Part shown: positions 1 through 11,124 of the stretch, piece by piece | Layout: each line of letters opens with the position of its first letter | Numbering within the stretch: the first letter of the stretch is position 1 | The notes under the pieces: generated by a model | What the model saw: the letters and a program-made list of their open reading frames with translations, nothing else | The model's database searches: none | Told to the model about the DNA's origin: nothing | Assembly: GCA_026770025.1 (NCBI GenBank) | Contig: JAMXDE010000005.1 | Span: forward strand, 2,790,001-2,854,000 | Reading direction: 5' to 3' | DNA: 64,000 bases | From: Craspedostauros australis | Taxonomy: Eukaryota; Bacillariophyta; Bacillariophyceae; Mastogloiales; Achnanthaceae | Program-made: the position numbers and the translations under genes

Positions 1-234
1 AACGAGTGCTGGCTCCAAAGAAACGAGCAGATCTCGACAACTACCCAACCAATCGCCACCAAAGTTGGAGAGGGCGATGAAAAGTCACACATGAGAGTGA
101 TCACGAAAGGAGAGCTCAAACGAATGGAGCGGCATGGACTTGCCAAGGAGGTTTGTGACAGAATAGGTGGTTCTTTTCTGTCACTTCGTGTGGGACTGAC
201 GTACAGAATGTGCCAGCGTCTACAGCGAAATTGA
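1..234 (+). CDS. 3' end of an unknown gene running in from the left
   Basis: Frame 1 is open from the first base of the window to a TGA at 232-234, giving 77 codons with no start needed inside the window. The residues are basic and look helical (GELKRMERHGLAKEVCDRIG around residues 37-56), followed by a short hydrophobic stretch. I recognise no family. It may be a last exon. The neighbouring FkbM gene is convergent. Chance openness over 77 codons at this GC content cannot be excluded. Confidence 0.4.
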   Translation, partial: NECWLQRNEQISTTTQPIATKVGEGDEKSHMRVITKGELKRMERHGLAKEVCDRIGGSFLSLRVGLTYRMCQRLQRN

Positions 235-628
235 CTCATCTGGCTAAATACTTATTACTACCCCCAGCCACTAGCTGAGTACGAGTGCACCATCGGTTTT
301 TGTGCTGAACTGGTATGGACGAGCACGTTATTGTAGGCTATGATTGCAGCATAGTATCTCACTGTCGTCCAATATGTTCGGACGGATCTTAGACAAATGA
401 CAAAGACGTGTTTCATCCGGGCAGTTTCGAGTTACTATTCGCTGTCTGTCTTGTTTCTCTATCGTTACATCTATTTTGTCTCATGCTTCTTGATGCTATT
501 GCTCTGCCTCCGTCGTTGCTGCCGTGGCTTCGATCACCTCCTGCATCGTCTCTCGCAACCATCTTTGTCGTTTCCGTGCCTGGTAACACCTGCCTGTGAC
601 CGCGTGTGACCACGTGCGCTCTCTTTCT
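235..628. other. intergenic, convergent 3' ends
   Basis: This stretch lies between the partial left-hand gene and the stop of the FkbM gene. Short overlapping frames on both strands here look like chance. I see no RNA gene or repeat. Confidence 0.5.
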
Positions 629-1540
629 CTAGTTCACGAAGTTCCTGTAGATCTTGTGAAAGTTGGGATGGACGAAGCGGGCGGATCCATTGCGGATGCC
701 CATGAATTTGTACCCCCGCTCCTCGAGGAGCAGTCTCACCGACAAATCCTTCGCACCATTGCTGCCATCGGCGCTGACGAGGATGTATCCGAACTCGTAC
801 TCGTCCAGATCGATGGAGTTCAGCGCCGACAGCTCTGCCCCCGCCACATCCAGCGTCATGAAGTCGAAGTAGGTCTTGTCCAAGACGGTCCGTCTCAAGA
901 TGGTTTCCAGTCGTTCGCATCTCCTCCTCTTGGTATTGATGAGAAGCTCCTGATCCCAAAACTGCTTGCGGAAGGTCGAGGTGGAGAATTCGACGAATCC
1001 GCTCTTGTTGCGGTTGTCAGTGGAAACCCATCGCATTTCCCGATCCTCACGGCAGACGGCGGCATGTACCACTGCCAGTTCGTGTGGACGGTTCGTCTGG
1101 AGACTCGCAAAGTGCTTCTCATTGGCCTCGATGAGAACGCCTTCCCATCCCATGCCTTCGTTGAAGGCGTTAGTGTTGCTGAACATCTTGCCATCCAGCG
1201 CACCCACCTCGATGTAGCTGCCACCACACAATCGGCTGAACACGTTGTATAGATCACGGTCCTCCTCTGACGCGGAACGGAACATATCATCTTGCGGCAC
1301 TATGTCGCATGGGAATCCCTCAGTCTGCGGGATAGGCTTCACCGTGGACAGTGTCTCGACGGACAGCGATCTCGATGTAGTTGCGAACATATCATTATTG
1401 AGATACAGCGAATTGATGGATCGTCCGATCGAGGTGGTCCATGCGAGGACGCCACCGATCGCGAGCCCAACAATCACAGTCTTCTGGTGATCGGCCGCTC
1501 TGCTGCGTGGTCTTGGGGTTGTTCTTGATTCGGCCATCAT
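629..1540 (-). CDS. FkbM-type SAM methyltransferase, membrane-anchored
   Basis: A 303-residue single-exon protein. The first ATG in frame is at 1540-1538; one codon later a second ATG follows (MMAES). A basic, Ser/Arg/Pro-rich head is followed by one hydrophobic segment at about residues 20-36, then about 60 linker residues, as in a type II Golgi/ER anchor. The FkbM domain follows: GGSYIEVGALDGKMFSNT is the SAM-binding loop, EGVLIEAN the next strand and acidic residue, and FDFMTLDVAGAELSAL the later motif. FkbM enzymes O-methylate sugars or small molecules; the substrate here is unknown. Most family members read DxEGxE in the last motif, and this one has DVAGAE, so the first acidic residue after the Asp is missing. 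The product is therefore a putative methyltransferase with a divergent site. Confidence 0.75.
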   Translation of the reverse strand: MMAESRTTPRPRSRAADHQKTVIVGLAIGGVLAWTTSIGRSINSLYLNNDMFATTSRSLSVETLSTVKPIPQTEGFPCDIVPQDDMFRSASEEDRDLYNVFSRLCGGSYIEVGALDGKMFSNTNAFNEGMGWEGVLIEANEKHFASLQTNRPHELAVVHAAVCREDREMRWVSTDNRNKSGFVEFSTSTFRKQFWDQELLINTKRRRCERLETILRRTVLDKTYFDFMTLDVAGAELSALNSIDLDEYEFGYILVSADGSNGAKDLSVRLLLEERGYKFMGIRNGSARFVHPNFHKIYRNFVN

Positions 1541-2478
1541 CTCCAAAGGAGTATAGTATGCTATGTATGTACGTTTGCCGGTTGGTGGGTACGTATGGGA
1601 AATCGGTACAATGTGTACATGTACGTCTCGTTGGAACGCGTCGTGTTTTTGTGATGTGTTGTGTCGTCTTGCGTGATGCTACGATGCGGAGAAGAAGTTG
1701 TGATGGCATGAAGGACGAGAGAGTGAGAGAGAACTTCTCTGAACAGATACTCATGGTGGATTGCGGCAATCAAGCCGAAAGTTTCAAGAACGTTGCGTAT
1801 GGTGCGAGTACATAGTATAATAGATACATTCGGGTGTGGCCATGGGCTGGGCACACAACAAAAGACCTGGTGTTGGCGTTGGCGTCGGCGTTGGAACGCA
1901 ATTTTGCTTCCCATTTTTGTCAAGAGAAGTTGTCCGGGTTTGGTATTTTGTGAGACAAATCACACCGACGCTGGTCAGACAGACAACTCAAACACTCAAT
2001 TCAACGGAAGCCGTTTTGGACATTGCGGGACAAACTACGAGTACGACTACGAGCGCTAGAAAGAGAGCCGACACCTACAAATATGTACAACAGGGGTAGA
2101 CGAGTCAGCAAGACAAAGTACGAGTATGGTGTGGTACATGACTCCTCCTACCAGACTTGCAATGAAGGGTGAGGCATCTACAATGCGCAAGTAGAGTGTG
2201 TGTAGCTCTGGATGTATTCCTCGCACGTATCAGCAAGGCTATTCTCCCATTGCTGGTCTCCTTCGAAGTAACGTTGCGATTCTCTCATGATCTCTGACTC
2301 CACAACAAGGGATCAATGCTGCTTGACCAATCATGCGGAGGCGGCAGTTGCAGTTCACTCCAGTATGCACCATATCCTGTCTAGAACAATACTTTGCAGG
2401 TGTTCTGCCAAGCTATATCCGTCGCGTTTGATTGACTGCCTGCTGTGGTAATCAGAATCAGCAGAGTTCTCAGAGTCG
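1541..2478. other. intergenic, upstream of FkbM gene
   Basis: This is the probable promoter and leader of the FkbM gene and the 3' flank of the TAPT1 gene. It includes a TACGAGTAC-like run around 2037-2060 and 2118. I see no supported gene. Confidence 0.5.
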
Positions 2479-4868
2479 CTATTTGTTTTTCTTGGACGCA
2501 AACGACGTGCTCTTGGACAGTGCCGGGGCAGCCTTGAGCTTAGCCCGCGAGATGCGATGTAAGAAAGATCCCAGCGACATCTTCCAGGCCAAGACGATCG
2601 CCCAGATAACGAACAGGCCGACCCCGAGCTTCCAATTCAACGGAATCATGTCGCTATCGCTGGCGTACTTGATGGCTTCCTTGACGTACCGGCCCATGAC
2701 GCAGACGAGCGGCAGCTGCGCCAAACCGATGCGACGCACGACGGCGTGGGAATGATCCATATTGACTCCTTCGTGCCCGAATCCCGTCACGTCGCCTGCG
2801 AGGAGCAGCGCGTACTCCGGGTAGATGGAGCTGTGGATGAAATTGAATTTGGTGATGAAGGAGTGCTTGATCCAATCAGCGAGCCACTCCGCGCACCACA
2901 CGACGCCGCACATTTGGATGTAGGACCAGACCATCGGGGGATCCATGCCCTGCGAGATGTTGAGGATGAGGACCAGGCTGAGGAACAGCGCCAGCTTGAA
3001 GCGTTCGCAGATGTCGCTGGCTGTGATCTTGAACAAGTTCGGTTTGTTGTACTTTTTGAACACGGTGGATTTGATCTCGGCGAAGTTGCCGGAGATCAGC
3101 AGCGTGAGAAGCGCTTGATCCGCCGAGTTCATGGCAACGTTGAGTGTCGCCACATGGATGAAGAGAAGGCAGCTGTGCACCGTCGTGTACATGAGGACCA
3201 CAGCGATGGAGATTGCCATTCTCGAGCTCTTTGGCCGTCTCGTTGTATTCCAATATAAGCTGTCCAGACAATCCTGTCCCAGCGAGCACATGAGTCTGTC
3301 GAATACCTCCACGATAGCAATGAGCACGTACAGCTTGACCATGCTTTGGCCTCTGATCCAGTGATACAGCTTGCCAATGCTCACAGGCATCAGCACGTAT
3401 TTGTACACAGAGTAGATGATCCCCACTTGGATCAGCTGGTACACATGTCTGCTCGCATCGTGATGGACATCAAGGAGAGATGGAGTAGACGGTTGACACG
3501 TAACATTGTTGTTGTTTTGGTAGGCGTCGGCAGGAATCATGGAATGAAGAACTGTGAGACAGAATCATTCAATGCGCGCATGAGACTGTACCACCGCGCA
3601 CAGTGAAACATAAGTGGTGCAATTCGTTCTTCATCATGCCATGCTGCACTGTGATGTGGCCTACTGTGCCATGTTAGATCAACCGGTGGTTGCAGCACAC
3701 ATTCGCACTCGTACCGCCAACGTGGAGTACCAAATGCAACACACAGATGGACGTACCTGCGGTGAAATCGAAAGGGACCTTCGTATGCCGATTTCCAATT
3801 GAGCATTTGCGCCAGCAGATGATTGACGAGCAGGAGGCAGCTCCATACGAAGCGTATGGGCAATATGGTGAGGACGTAGAGGAAGGAGTCGACGCAGATC
3901 CAGAATCCGTAATTGAGCAAGACCTCAACGGCGCCGGGGACCTTGATGAATTCCTCCATCTGCCGATCGACGTCGTTGGTCGATTCCTGAAAGCTGTTGA
4001 GATAGTCCAACCATTTGCTGCGAATGTCGACGATGTTCATGCTGTCGGAGCGCGTGCGGCCTCTGCGTGCGGCGTTGGACGTGCTGGTACTGGCGGTGTT
4101 GCCCTTTCTGATCGCTGCCGGCGATGCCGCCGCGTCTTTGAATGCTGGTGATGCTGCTTTGAAATGGTGCGTTCCTGCGGACAGAGATGATGGCGACGAT
4201 GCCTTATTCGTGCGAGCGCCGATCAGACTGTCGGACTTGTCGTCGTCGCCATTCAAATGATACGCCGTCTGCTCCGCGATCTGATCCAACGGTGTTCGCA
4301 GCGGTTGGTTTGCACCATCCGAATGCAGATGTAGATCCGCCTCCACCGGCATGTAGAGCGGCGGAGAAGCTGCCGGTTGCGCATCCTGTCCGTACAAGAC
4401 GCGGAAGCTGAGATTGTTGCTGGAGGTCATGTGCATCTCCGACGGAGCGGGCGAATCCAATGCCGGCGTCGCACGTCTGTGTTCATCGGACTTAGGCGAG
4501 AGGGGCGGCGTCAGCGATGGCGATATCGTCCTTGATGGATTCCTGCGCTGCTGCTGCAGCAGAAGCGAAATCGTGGCCAATTTGAGCTCGAGGTCCTGCA
4601 CGCGGGCCTCCAGCGCCGCTCGGGAGTCTGGTTCCAAGTCTGCTTTCTTCTGCTGCTGCTGCAATTCATCATTTGCTGTGAGTGCATGCTGCATATTGGA
4701 GTCTGCTTGCGGAGCTTTGATGTCATTTGCGATGACACCAACACCAGCACCGACGCCCATGCTGATGCTGGTGCTCGTGCTGTTGCTCAAGCACTCATCA
4801 GCGGAGTCATCGTCATTTCTGTTTGCGCTTTGCTTCAGCACATGCGACAGAAGGGAAGGTGCCACCAT
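2479..4868 (-). CDS. TAPT1: TAPT1-family ER membrane protein, two exons
   Basis: Exon 1 is 4868-3757 and exon 2 is 3448-2479, joined across a 308-bp GT-AG intron (donor GTACGT, acceptor GAGCAG). The split Arg codon is restored as FRFHRR|HVYQLIQ, giving 693 residues. The first ~250 residues are disordered, rich in Ser, Ala and Gln, with a short Leu-rich helix. From about residue 280 the protein follows the TAPT1/Emp65 (DUF747) family: DSFLYVLTILPIRF, LYHWIRGQSMVKLYVL, EVFDRLMCSLGQDCLDSLYW, VATLNVAMNS, ALLTLLISGNFAEIKSTVFK, ITASDICERF, IKHSFITKFN and VVRRIGLAQLPLVCV, with several membrane spans and a basic C-terminus. TAPT1 proteins reside in the ER and early secretory pathway; the human homologue affects cilium formation and the yeast Emp65-Slp1 complex protects folding proteins. 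Identification is by motif order. Confidence 0.9.
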
Positions 4869-5406
4869 GGAGGACTACTGGTGAAGTAGAATATAATACA
4901 ATATAATATGATAGGTGTATGTAAAGTGCAATATCTTGCTCGTCTGAGTTGCTTCGCTTGAACGCCTCTCTCTCCTCGGCTCTGGAAGCTGTTGTGGTTT
5001 GGGATGTGGTTGTGCACTCCACTTCAACTCTTCGCCGTCCGCCCTCTCTGGTGTTTCTTCTGTGGTCATGACTGAACTGTGATGTTGTGCTGGTTGTCAC
5101 CGTGTTTTTGTTCGCTCGACACTTTTGTGCCCAACGAAACCAAAGGCGATGATGGGTCATGACACGATCGTGATTCAAGTGACGTCATGCGTAAGGCGGG
5201 TGGCTCCACCAACAGCCCCGCTCGATGAAGAGGAGCATCTCAATCTGCGTTCTTCGGGGTCCTCCCACTCTCCACTCCACATGAGATCACGGATCTTCCA
5301 CAGTGTACTATTCGATGGTGGATTAGTATACTCTTCTATTACTGTTACTTTGCTGAAAGGATGCTGCCGCGGTCACAAGATGCAAACGCAAGATGGTTGC
5401 AGTTGC
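4869..5406. other. intergenic, TAPT1 leader / kinase 3' flank
   Basis: The region just above the TAPT1 start is the likely promoter, with a short AT-rich patch at about 4887-4915 on the gene side. The rest is 3' flank of the kinase gene. No other gene is supported. Confidence 0.45.
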
Positions 5407-7651
5407 TCATGTCATCTTGGACAAGGATACGGACCGCTGTATGTTCTTGTTCTTTCTGGGATTGTGCAAGCTGCCATCCTTCTTCTTCCATTCCTGAAAG
5501 ACGCCGCCGCCGGTGTGGATGCTGGTGTTAACTGCGGCGCCAACGCTGACGCGGCGTTTGGAGGAAGATGTGGTGCTGGCACGTCGGCCTCGCATGGAGC
5601 CGGCGGAACGGATCGATGAGTCGCGGGCGACCTTGGCGCTGCTGCCGCGGAAGGATCCGCGCCGACGCATGGATCCGTCCCTGTCGTCGTCCAGGGTGAA
5701 TTCCTTGAGGAGGTTGACATGGTAGGCGAACTTGGCATATCCCTCCGCATTCGGTAGCTTGGAGAGCATGGAAAGGCTGTTTGTGGAGAGAAGCAAGTGA
5801 CGTTGGTCCAACGGGGGATGCAAATTGGTGAGTTAACGACAATATTTGTGAGAACAGAGCAGCAGAGAGCAGGGTAGTTTCACGTCGCACACACGCACAC
5901 ATAACCACAGTTACACACGCACACAGTCACACACAACCACAACCAACTTACACCTGGGACTGCTCCTGATCTTCCAAAATCGCTTTCATTTCGTTGAGCT
6001 GAATCACTTCGAGCGTCGTCGTGCGGGGCTTGGCATCCGCCGCAATCTCGCTCTGCTCCGGTTCCGGTTGCGCATTCTGCTGATCCTTGCCATGCTGCTT
6101 GATGGCTCGCATGAATTGCGTGAGGGCGGCCTTGTCGAGCATCGTCGCCAGCAAGGTCGTGACGCTGCGTTCGAACTTTTGATAATCGAGGAACATGGAA
6201 TGCCTCGTGACGCTGCCGCGGATGGAGATGGAATGCGTGCGCTGACGACGGCGCGTTGGGAGGTCCGTGATCTCGTCCGTCTCCGTGTCGACCGTCGATG
6301 CCTCCTGCGCATCGACCTTGTGGAAGCGCACGAACTCGTAATCCAGAATTTCGCTGGCGTTCTTTCGTTTCTTGTGACGGTAGACGAGCATGGCATCGAG
6401 CATCTCGTAGTAGGAATCGGGCATGTCGTCCGGCATGTTGGGCAGGTTGCGCAGATCGCGTTCCCCGTTATCCTGCAGCATGTTGAAGGCGCGTTGCAAC
6501 ACATCGGCGGGATATCCCGCCACGAGGACGTAGAGCGTGACGCCGGCGCTCCAGACGTCCGTCTTGATGGTGTAGGTCCTCTGGAACATCTCGGGCGAGA
6601 TGTAAAATGCGGATCCCGCGAAGGTGGTGTGGTTGCCCTCGACGAGCTTGTCCGTGCCGGATCCGAAGTCGATCAATCTCAATTCGCTGCCTGGGCCGGA
6701 ATGCATGAACATGAGGTTCTCGGGCTTGATGTCCCTGTGGATGATGTTGTGGCTGGCGCAGTGGCTGACGGCATCGATGAGCTGGAAGCTGATGCGCGAG
6801 ACGTCCTCCGTGCGCAGATCCTGCTCCTGCTTGGAGACGTACTCCATCATCTCGCCGCCTGGGCAGTACTCCGTGATGACAAGGACGACGCGCGTGGTCT
6901 CGTAGACGCCCTTGAGGCCGAGGCAGAAGTGCTGGCCCGCCAAGGTGCGGAGGATGTTGACCTCCGCCTGCAGGCACTCGGCCTTGAGCGGCGCGTACAG
7001 GATGTTGTCCTTGAAGATGACGCCCTTGCGGATGGTCTTGCAGGCCAGGGCGTCGCTGTCCGCCTCTCCCGCACTGGCACCCGGGTTGGCGTGCGTCTGC
7101 GTCATGTCGTGGACGAGGTTGACGACGCCGAACTCTCCCTCGCCCAGCACGCGGTCTTCGATGTAGCGCTTGTGGAAGGCCTCCTCGTCACCATCCGCAT
7201 TCTCGATGAGCATGGCAGCCCCCGTGGCTCTGCCCAAGCAGTTGCCCATGTTTTTGACGATCCCTTCCACGAAATGCAGCGATTTGGGCCACTTCCAGCC
7301 TGTGGTGGTGCAGTTGTCACACTTGTCGTTGTTGCTATTGTTGTTGCTATTGCTATTGCTATTGTGGGTATGGTCGTTGGCAGTGTCGTCCTTGTGGTCG
7401 TTGCTATCGTCGCTGTCGCTGAGTTGCAGAAGTTGCTGTTGTTCTCGTTCAAGTTGCGCGGTTGCAGTGGGTGACGACACTTGTTCCGGAAGATTGCCGA
7501 CGACGAATGTGGGGATGTCTTGACGTTCTTGGTGTTCTGTTTCTTGTCGCTGCTGTTGTTGTTGCTGTTGTTGACGATGTTGCCGCAGACGGGAGATCGG
7601 ATTGGGGCCTTTCTCTTTGAGATGTTGCCACCAGTTGGTCCACTGAGACAT
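5407..7651 (-). CDS. CAMK/CDPK-like Ser/Thr protein kinase, two exons
   Basis: Exon 1 ends at 5952; a 175-bp intron (donor GTAAGT, acceptor AAACAG) leads to exon 2 at 5776-5407, and the join reads SQ|VLSMLSKLPNAEGY. From the first ATG (7651) the protein is 689 residues. The kinase domain has a glycine loop LGEGEFGVV (~169-177), Lys in ACK (~205), HRDIKPEN (Asp ~307), DFG (Asp ~328) and SPE in place of APE. All catalytic residues are present. The C-terminal ~250 residues show no EF-hand, so calcium binding is not evident; they include Arg/Ser-rich stretches that could be phosphorylated. An internal ATG at 7249 begins MGNCLGRAT, a convincing N-myristoylation/palmitoylation start. The 134 codons before it are poly-Gln/poly-Asn (CAA-rich) and resemble the 5' leaders of nearby genes, so a 555-residue membrane-anchored kinase starting at 7249 is an equally good reading. 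Confidence 0.85.
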
Positions 7652-9498
7652 GCAGTCGTTGTTCTGTTTGCGCGCACTGATGAACAATGCGCTTGGTCGT
7701 TCAAGGAATGGAGATGGTGGGAGTGGTAGTGGTAGTGATGATGAGAGTGGCGGCGAAGTAAGATTGGCGGGAAGATGCAGCTGCGTTCGGCTCCATCCAC
7801 GGACTCTTCACTTTGCGAGTTTGAATGGAAGAGTGAGTATCTGGGAGATGCGACTTGGTCAGTTTCTGGAACAGCAACGATGTTCATGAAAGACGAAGAT
7901 GTCGTGGAAGTGATAGTCCCAAGTCGGAAGGAGAGGGCGGCTTCAAACAGCCAAGGATCATCTTCTTCCAGCAGAGACGCGATCATGGCACCATCTGCGC
8001 CTTCACTCGGCTCCTTGGTCGCGATCATTCGTTCCCCTCTTTCTGTGCCCTTCCTTGCTTCGCGCACAAGAGTTTGTCTGTCTGTCTTCACGACGCTGTT
8101 GTGGTGATGTTGCCGCGCCACGACACAGAGTGCCACTTTCCTCGCAGTCTCGGCACGGCACCAAGGACCGCAACACGGTTTCTGCGCTGCTCTTCTTCCC
8201 ACCGTCAAACCCGAACTTTTCCTGTGTCGCATTTATCGTTCCTCCTCATTCAAAGTGTCAACGCTTGTTGCAGTCGTGGTTACTACATTGAGTCGTATTT
8301 GTTGTCTGAGTGGAGTGCCACACACCCTCACGTACAGACAAGCGTACTGAGAACAAAGCGAACATGAAGTTGCAACACGGAAATTTCGTGATTATCGGAC
8401 ATTGTGTATTATGACAACTCATGCACAACCTCAATAATGTTGTTAGCTTCTCTCCAAACTCTGCACGTGCATTACTCTCCAAAAACAGACCAAATGAGAG
8501 ACAATATTTCCCCGCCACAAGGAAGAAAATTGCCCACGTCTTGGACCACTCGACATGTCGTTAAATGGGACACAACACGAAGACTCTCGGCAAGATGTCT
8601 CGTGTGTGTCCGATGCAATCCACGATGCCCCAAACGGAGTTGTTGAGGAAAGCGTGCGCGTCGCGTTGCATTCGTTCACACAGAGCCGACCATGCGCGGT
8701 GTTGTCGTGGGGTTTCTGGTGTCATTCGCTTTGTGTTGGTTTGTGTTGCGCTACTCTGAATTCTGTGGATCAATCGTCGTGGCGGATTGCGAGCAAGAAA
8801 CCAGAGAAAGAGAGTAATTGTGTAAGTGGAGCCATCCCTCCAATCAAGGCGCACACTTCATCAACAACATCAGCAACATCAACGACGATACCACCACATT
8901 TGCTGCAACAACACAAAAGAGATCACATCTCCCATCACCATCACAGTCCAGATCCGTGTTTCTATCACGGCCACACCTTTAGCGTCCAGTTGCTTAGAGT
9001 AGCTCGTACTCCACGATACTCCAACCATAGCTCCTACATAGAATCCTGACTCTTGGTCTCTTGTCTTTTCGCAGGAGAGAACAACCTTCACGTCGACCTC
9101 TTGGGAGGGTCAGAACATCATCAGCAGAGCTCATAGATTCTTCTGTTCCACCACACCGGCAAAGCATAGCACAACATAGCACAGCATAGCATTACTGTAC
9201 TTGGCAACGCTTGCTAGAATATTCGTGGGGTGTATGGTACCATACCTACTGTTGCACCATCCCAACAACGATCATAGCAGAGCAGCCGCACCATCGAATC
9301 CGAGGATTAGTACAACAACGACATCACTGAACAACAATAGCATCAACGACATCAGCATTTCATTCTGTTCCTCTCCTGATCATCTGCGAACGAAGCCGAA
9401 GCCACAGACAAAGGCAAAGAGCATTCATCTGCTTCGGATTCTGCCGCGCACCCACGCATCGTCATCATCACAACAACAACAACTGCGAACACAAGAAC
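7652..9498. other. divergent intergenic region, kinase (-) and sirtuin (+)
   Basis: About 1.85 kb between two divergently transcribed genes, so promoters for both are expected here. Several frames are open on both strands, including a long His/Asn/Thr-rich minus frame overlapping the kinase 5' end, but composition and lack of motifs argue against coding. The last ~250 bp before the sirtuin are CAA/ACA-rich, as in other leaders of the window. Confidence 0.45.
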
Positions 9499-11124
9499 AT
9501 GGCGCCAGTCAAGAAGCTGCTGCGTCGCCGGCGGTCCGATGACAAACACCAAGACAGCAGCGATGTCCCTCCTGCTACGTCCGCATCCGCTAACATTGTG
9601 GATGCAATGCAGAGCGCACACAATGGCGTTGATTCGGCAGGGAGGACGGCGAACCAAGATGGCATCCACGCAACCGGCTCATGTCTGTCAAGTGCAGCAA
9701 TCACCGCCACCACAACTGCCGCCATCGTGACTCCCAACGCCAAACTCCGCGGACAGCAGGCCAAATGCGAACAAGACCATTTCCAACATCAGGATCAGCA
9801 GGATCAACGGTGCGGACAACAAGCAGAACCCCCAACGGCCACGCAACCGCATTCGCATTCACAACAACGCACGCAGCTTCTCGCGCAAACACAATCGGAG
9901 GCACCAGAACAGCAGCAGCAACCACAGCAACAAGAAGAACCACAGCAAGAAGAACCAAAGAAGAGGAAGAGACGCAAGGCCGGCAAAGAGACCAAGCGAC
10001 GGGGCAAACGAAAGCAACGCCACGCTTCATCCGTTGACACAGAAAGCAGCGCAAACGTCACTCCATCATCCGGTCGCAGGAGGAGCTCCAGAGGCAACTC
10101 CTCGCTGTCCGAACTCGCGAGGGACATCGTCGTGCATCGCAAGAATGTCGTCTTCATCACCGGCGCGGGCATCAGCGTCGCCTCTGGCGTGCGGCCGTTC
10201 CGCGGCAAGAGCGGCGTCTGGACCAACGTCATCTGGACCACGGCAACGCGCGAAGCATTCCGCAAGAACCCCCTCGACTGGTACAACCAGTTCTGGCTGC
10301 CCTTCCTAGAGATGCCCAACAACCCAACACCCAACGCGGGCCATGCCGCACTCGCCGCTCTCCTCGACAAGTACCCCAACATCGACATCATCACGCAGAA
10401 CGTGGACGGTCTGCACACGCCGGCGGAACGCCTCATCGAAGCCCACGGCCGTCTCGGACTCTTCAAGTGCATGCCGCATGAAGACTCAGACACGGACTCG
10501 GATTCAGACGACGACAACGATCGCCCCGTGCATCTGGGCCACAGGCGCAAGAGCAGGACCTCCACCAGCCCCTGCCACTACCGCAAGGCGGAATCGCTCT
10601 CCATCACGCAGCTCCTCCCGCGTGCCACGTCCAAGGCGTTCGCCACCAAGAAGCGCAGCATCCAGCATGCGCCCAAGTGCCCCTCCTGCGGCAACGCGGT
10701 CGCACCGCAGGCTCTGCTATTCGATGAAGGCTATCACGCGCACAGATTCTACCAGTTCGAGCGCATGGAGAACATGCTGGCCAAGGCCGACGTCATCGTG
10801 TTCTGCGGCACCTCCTTCGCCGTGCGTCTCACGGTCGTCGCCTTGGATCACGCGAGGGACTTTTCGCTGCCTGTCTACAACTTCAACACGCAGGATCTCC
10901 TGCAGCCCAGCCTGCGTCTCAACGCCGAAAACATCACGGGCAAGTCGGAACAGACGCTGCCGCTGTTGCTGCAGGCATGTCAACAGATGGAGGATCAGAC
11001 CATGCCAAGGGCCTTCCGGACTGCCCCAGCGGCCGCAACGTCCACGCCATCATCGAGCACCACTAATGCGCCGGCGACTCCGTCGTCATCGTCTCCGACG
11101 GCACCCATATCTGTGGGTTCGTGA
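9499..11124 (+). CDS. sirtuin (Sir2-family NAD-dependent deacylase)
   Basis: A 541-residue single-exon protein; the ATG follows a CAA-rich leader. The first ~210 residues are disordered (Gln/His-rich, then a Lys/Arg-rich patch around KKRKRRKAGKETKRRGKRK that would serve as a nuclear signal). The Sir2 core begins near residue 206: GAGIS at 222-226, TQNVDGLH at 299-306 and catalytic His316 in EAHGRLG, then FCGTSFAV for NAD binding. Zinc ligands are unusual: the first Cys (C324) is followed by M-P-H rather than CxxC, then a ~70-residue insertion containing EDSDTDSDSDDDND, one Cys at 359, and a normal CxxC at 394-397. Zinc may be held by C324, H327 or C359, C394 and C397. The C-terminus is Ala/Ser/Thr-rich. 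The subclass was not assigned; histone deacylation is inferred from the family. Confidence 0.9.
   Translation: MAPVKKLLRRRRSDDKHQDSSDVPPATSASANIVDAMQSAHNGVDSAGRTANQDGIHATGSCLSSAAITATTTAAIVTPNAKLRGQQAKCEQDHFQHQDQQDQRCGQQAEPPTATQPHSHSQQRTQLLAQTQSEAPEQQQQPQQQEEPQQEEPKKRKRRKAGKETKRRGKRKQRHASSVDTESSANVTPSSGRRRSSRGNSSLSELARDIVVHRKNVVFITGAGISVASGVRPFRGKSGVWTNVIWTTATREAFRKNPLDWYNQFWLPFLEMPNNPTPNAGHAALAALLDKYPNIDIITQNVDGLHTPAERLIEAHGRLGLFKCMPHEDSDTDSDSDDDNDRPVHLGHRRKSRTSTSPCHYRKAESLSITQLLPRATSKAFATKKRSIQHAPKCPSCGNAVAPQALLFDEGYHAHRFYQFERMENMLAKADVIVFCGTSFAVRLTVVALDHARDFSLPVYNFNTQDLLQPSLRLNAENITGKSEQTLPLLLQACQQMEDQTMPRAFRTAPAAATSTPSSSTTNAPATPSSSSPTAPISVGS

Noticed and set aside
6068-7474. 468-codon plus-strand frame opposite the kinase
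   Set aside because: It is the mirror of a GC-rich coding exon and has no motif, whereas the minus strand has a complete kinase.
7102-8232. 376-codon minus frame rich in His, Thr and Asn overlapping the kinase 5' end
   Set aside because: It is low complexity, overlaps the kinase in another frame and has no motif. It reflects the CAA-rich leader.
8555-9049. 164-codon plus frame upstream of the sirtuin
   Set aside because: It is Ser/His/Thr-rich with no motif and lies in a region of open frames on both strands.
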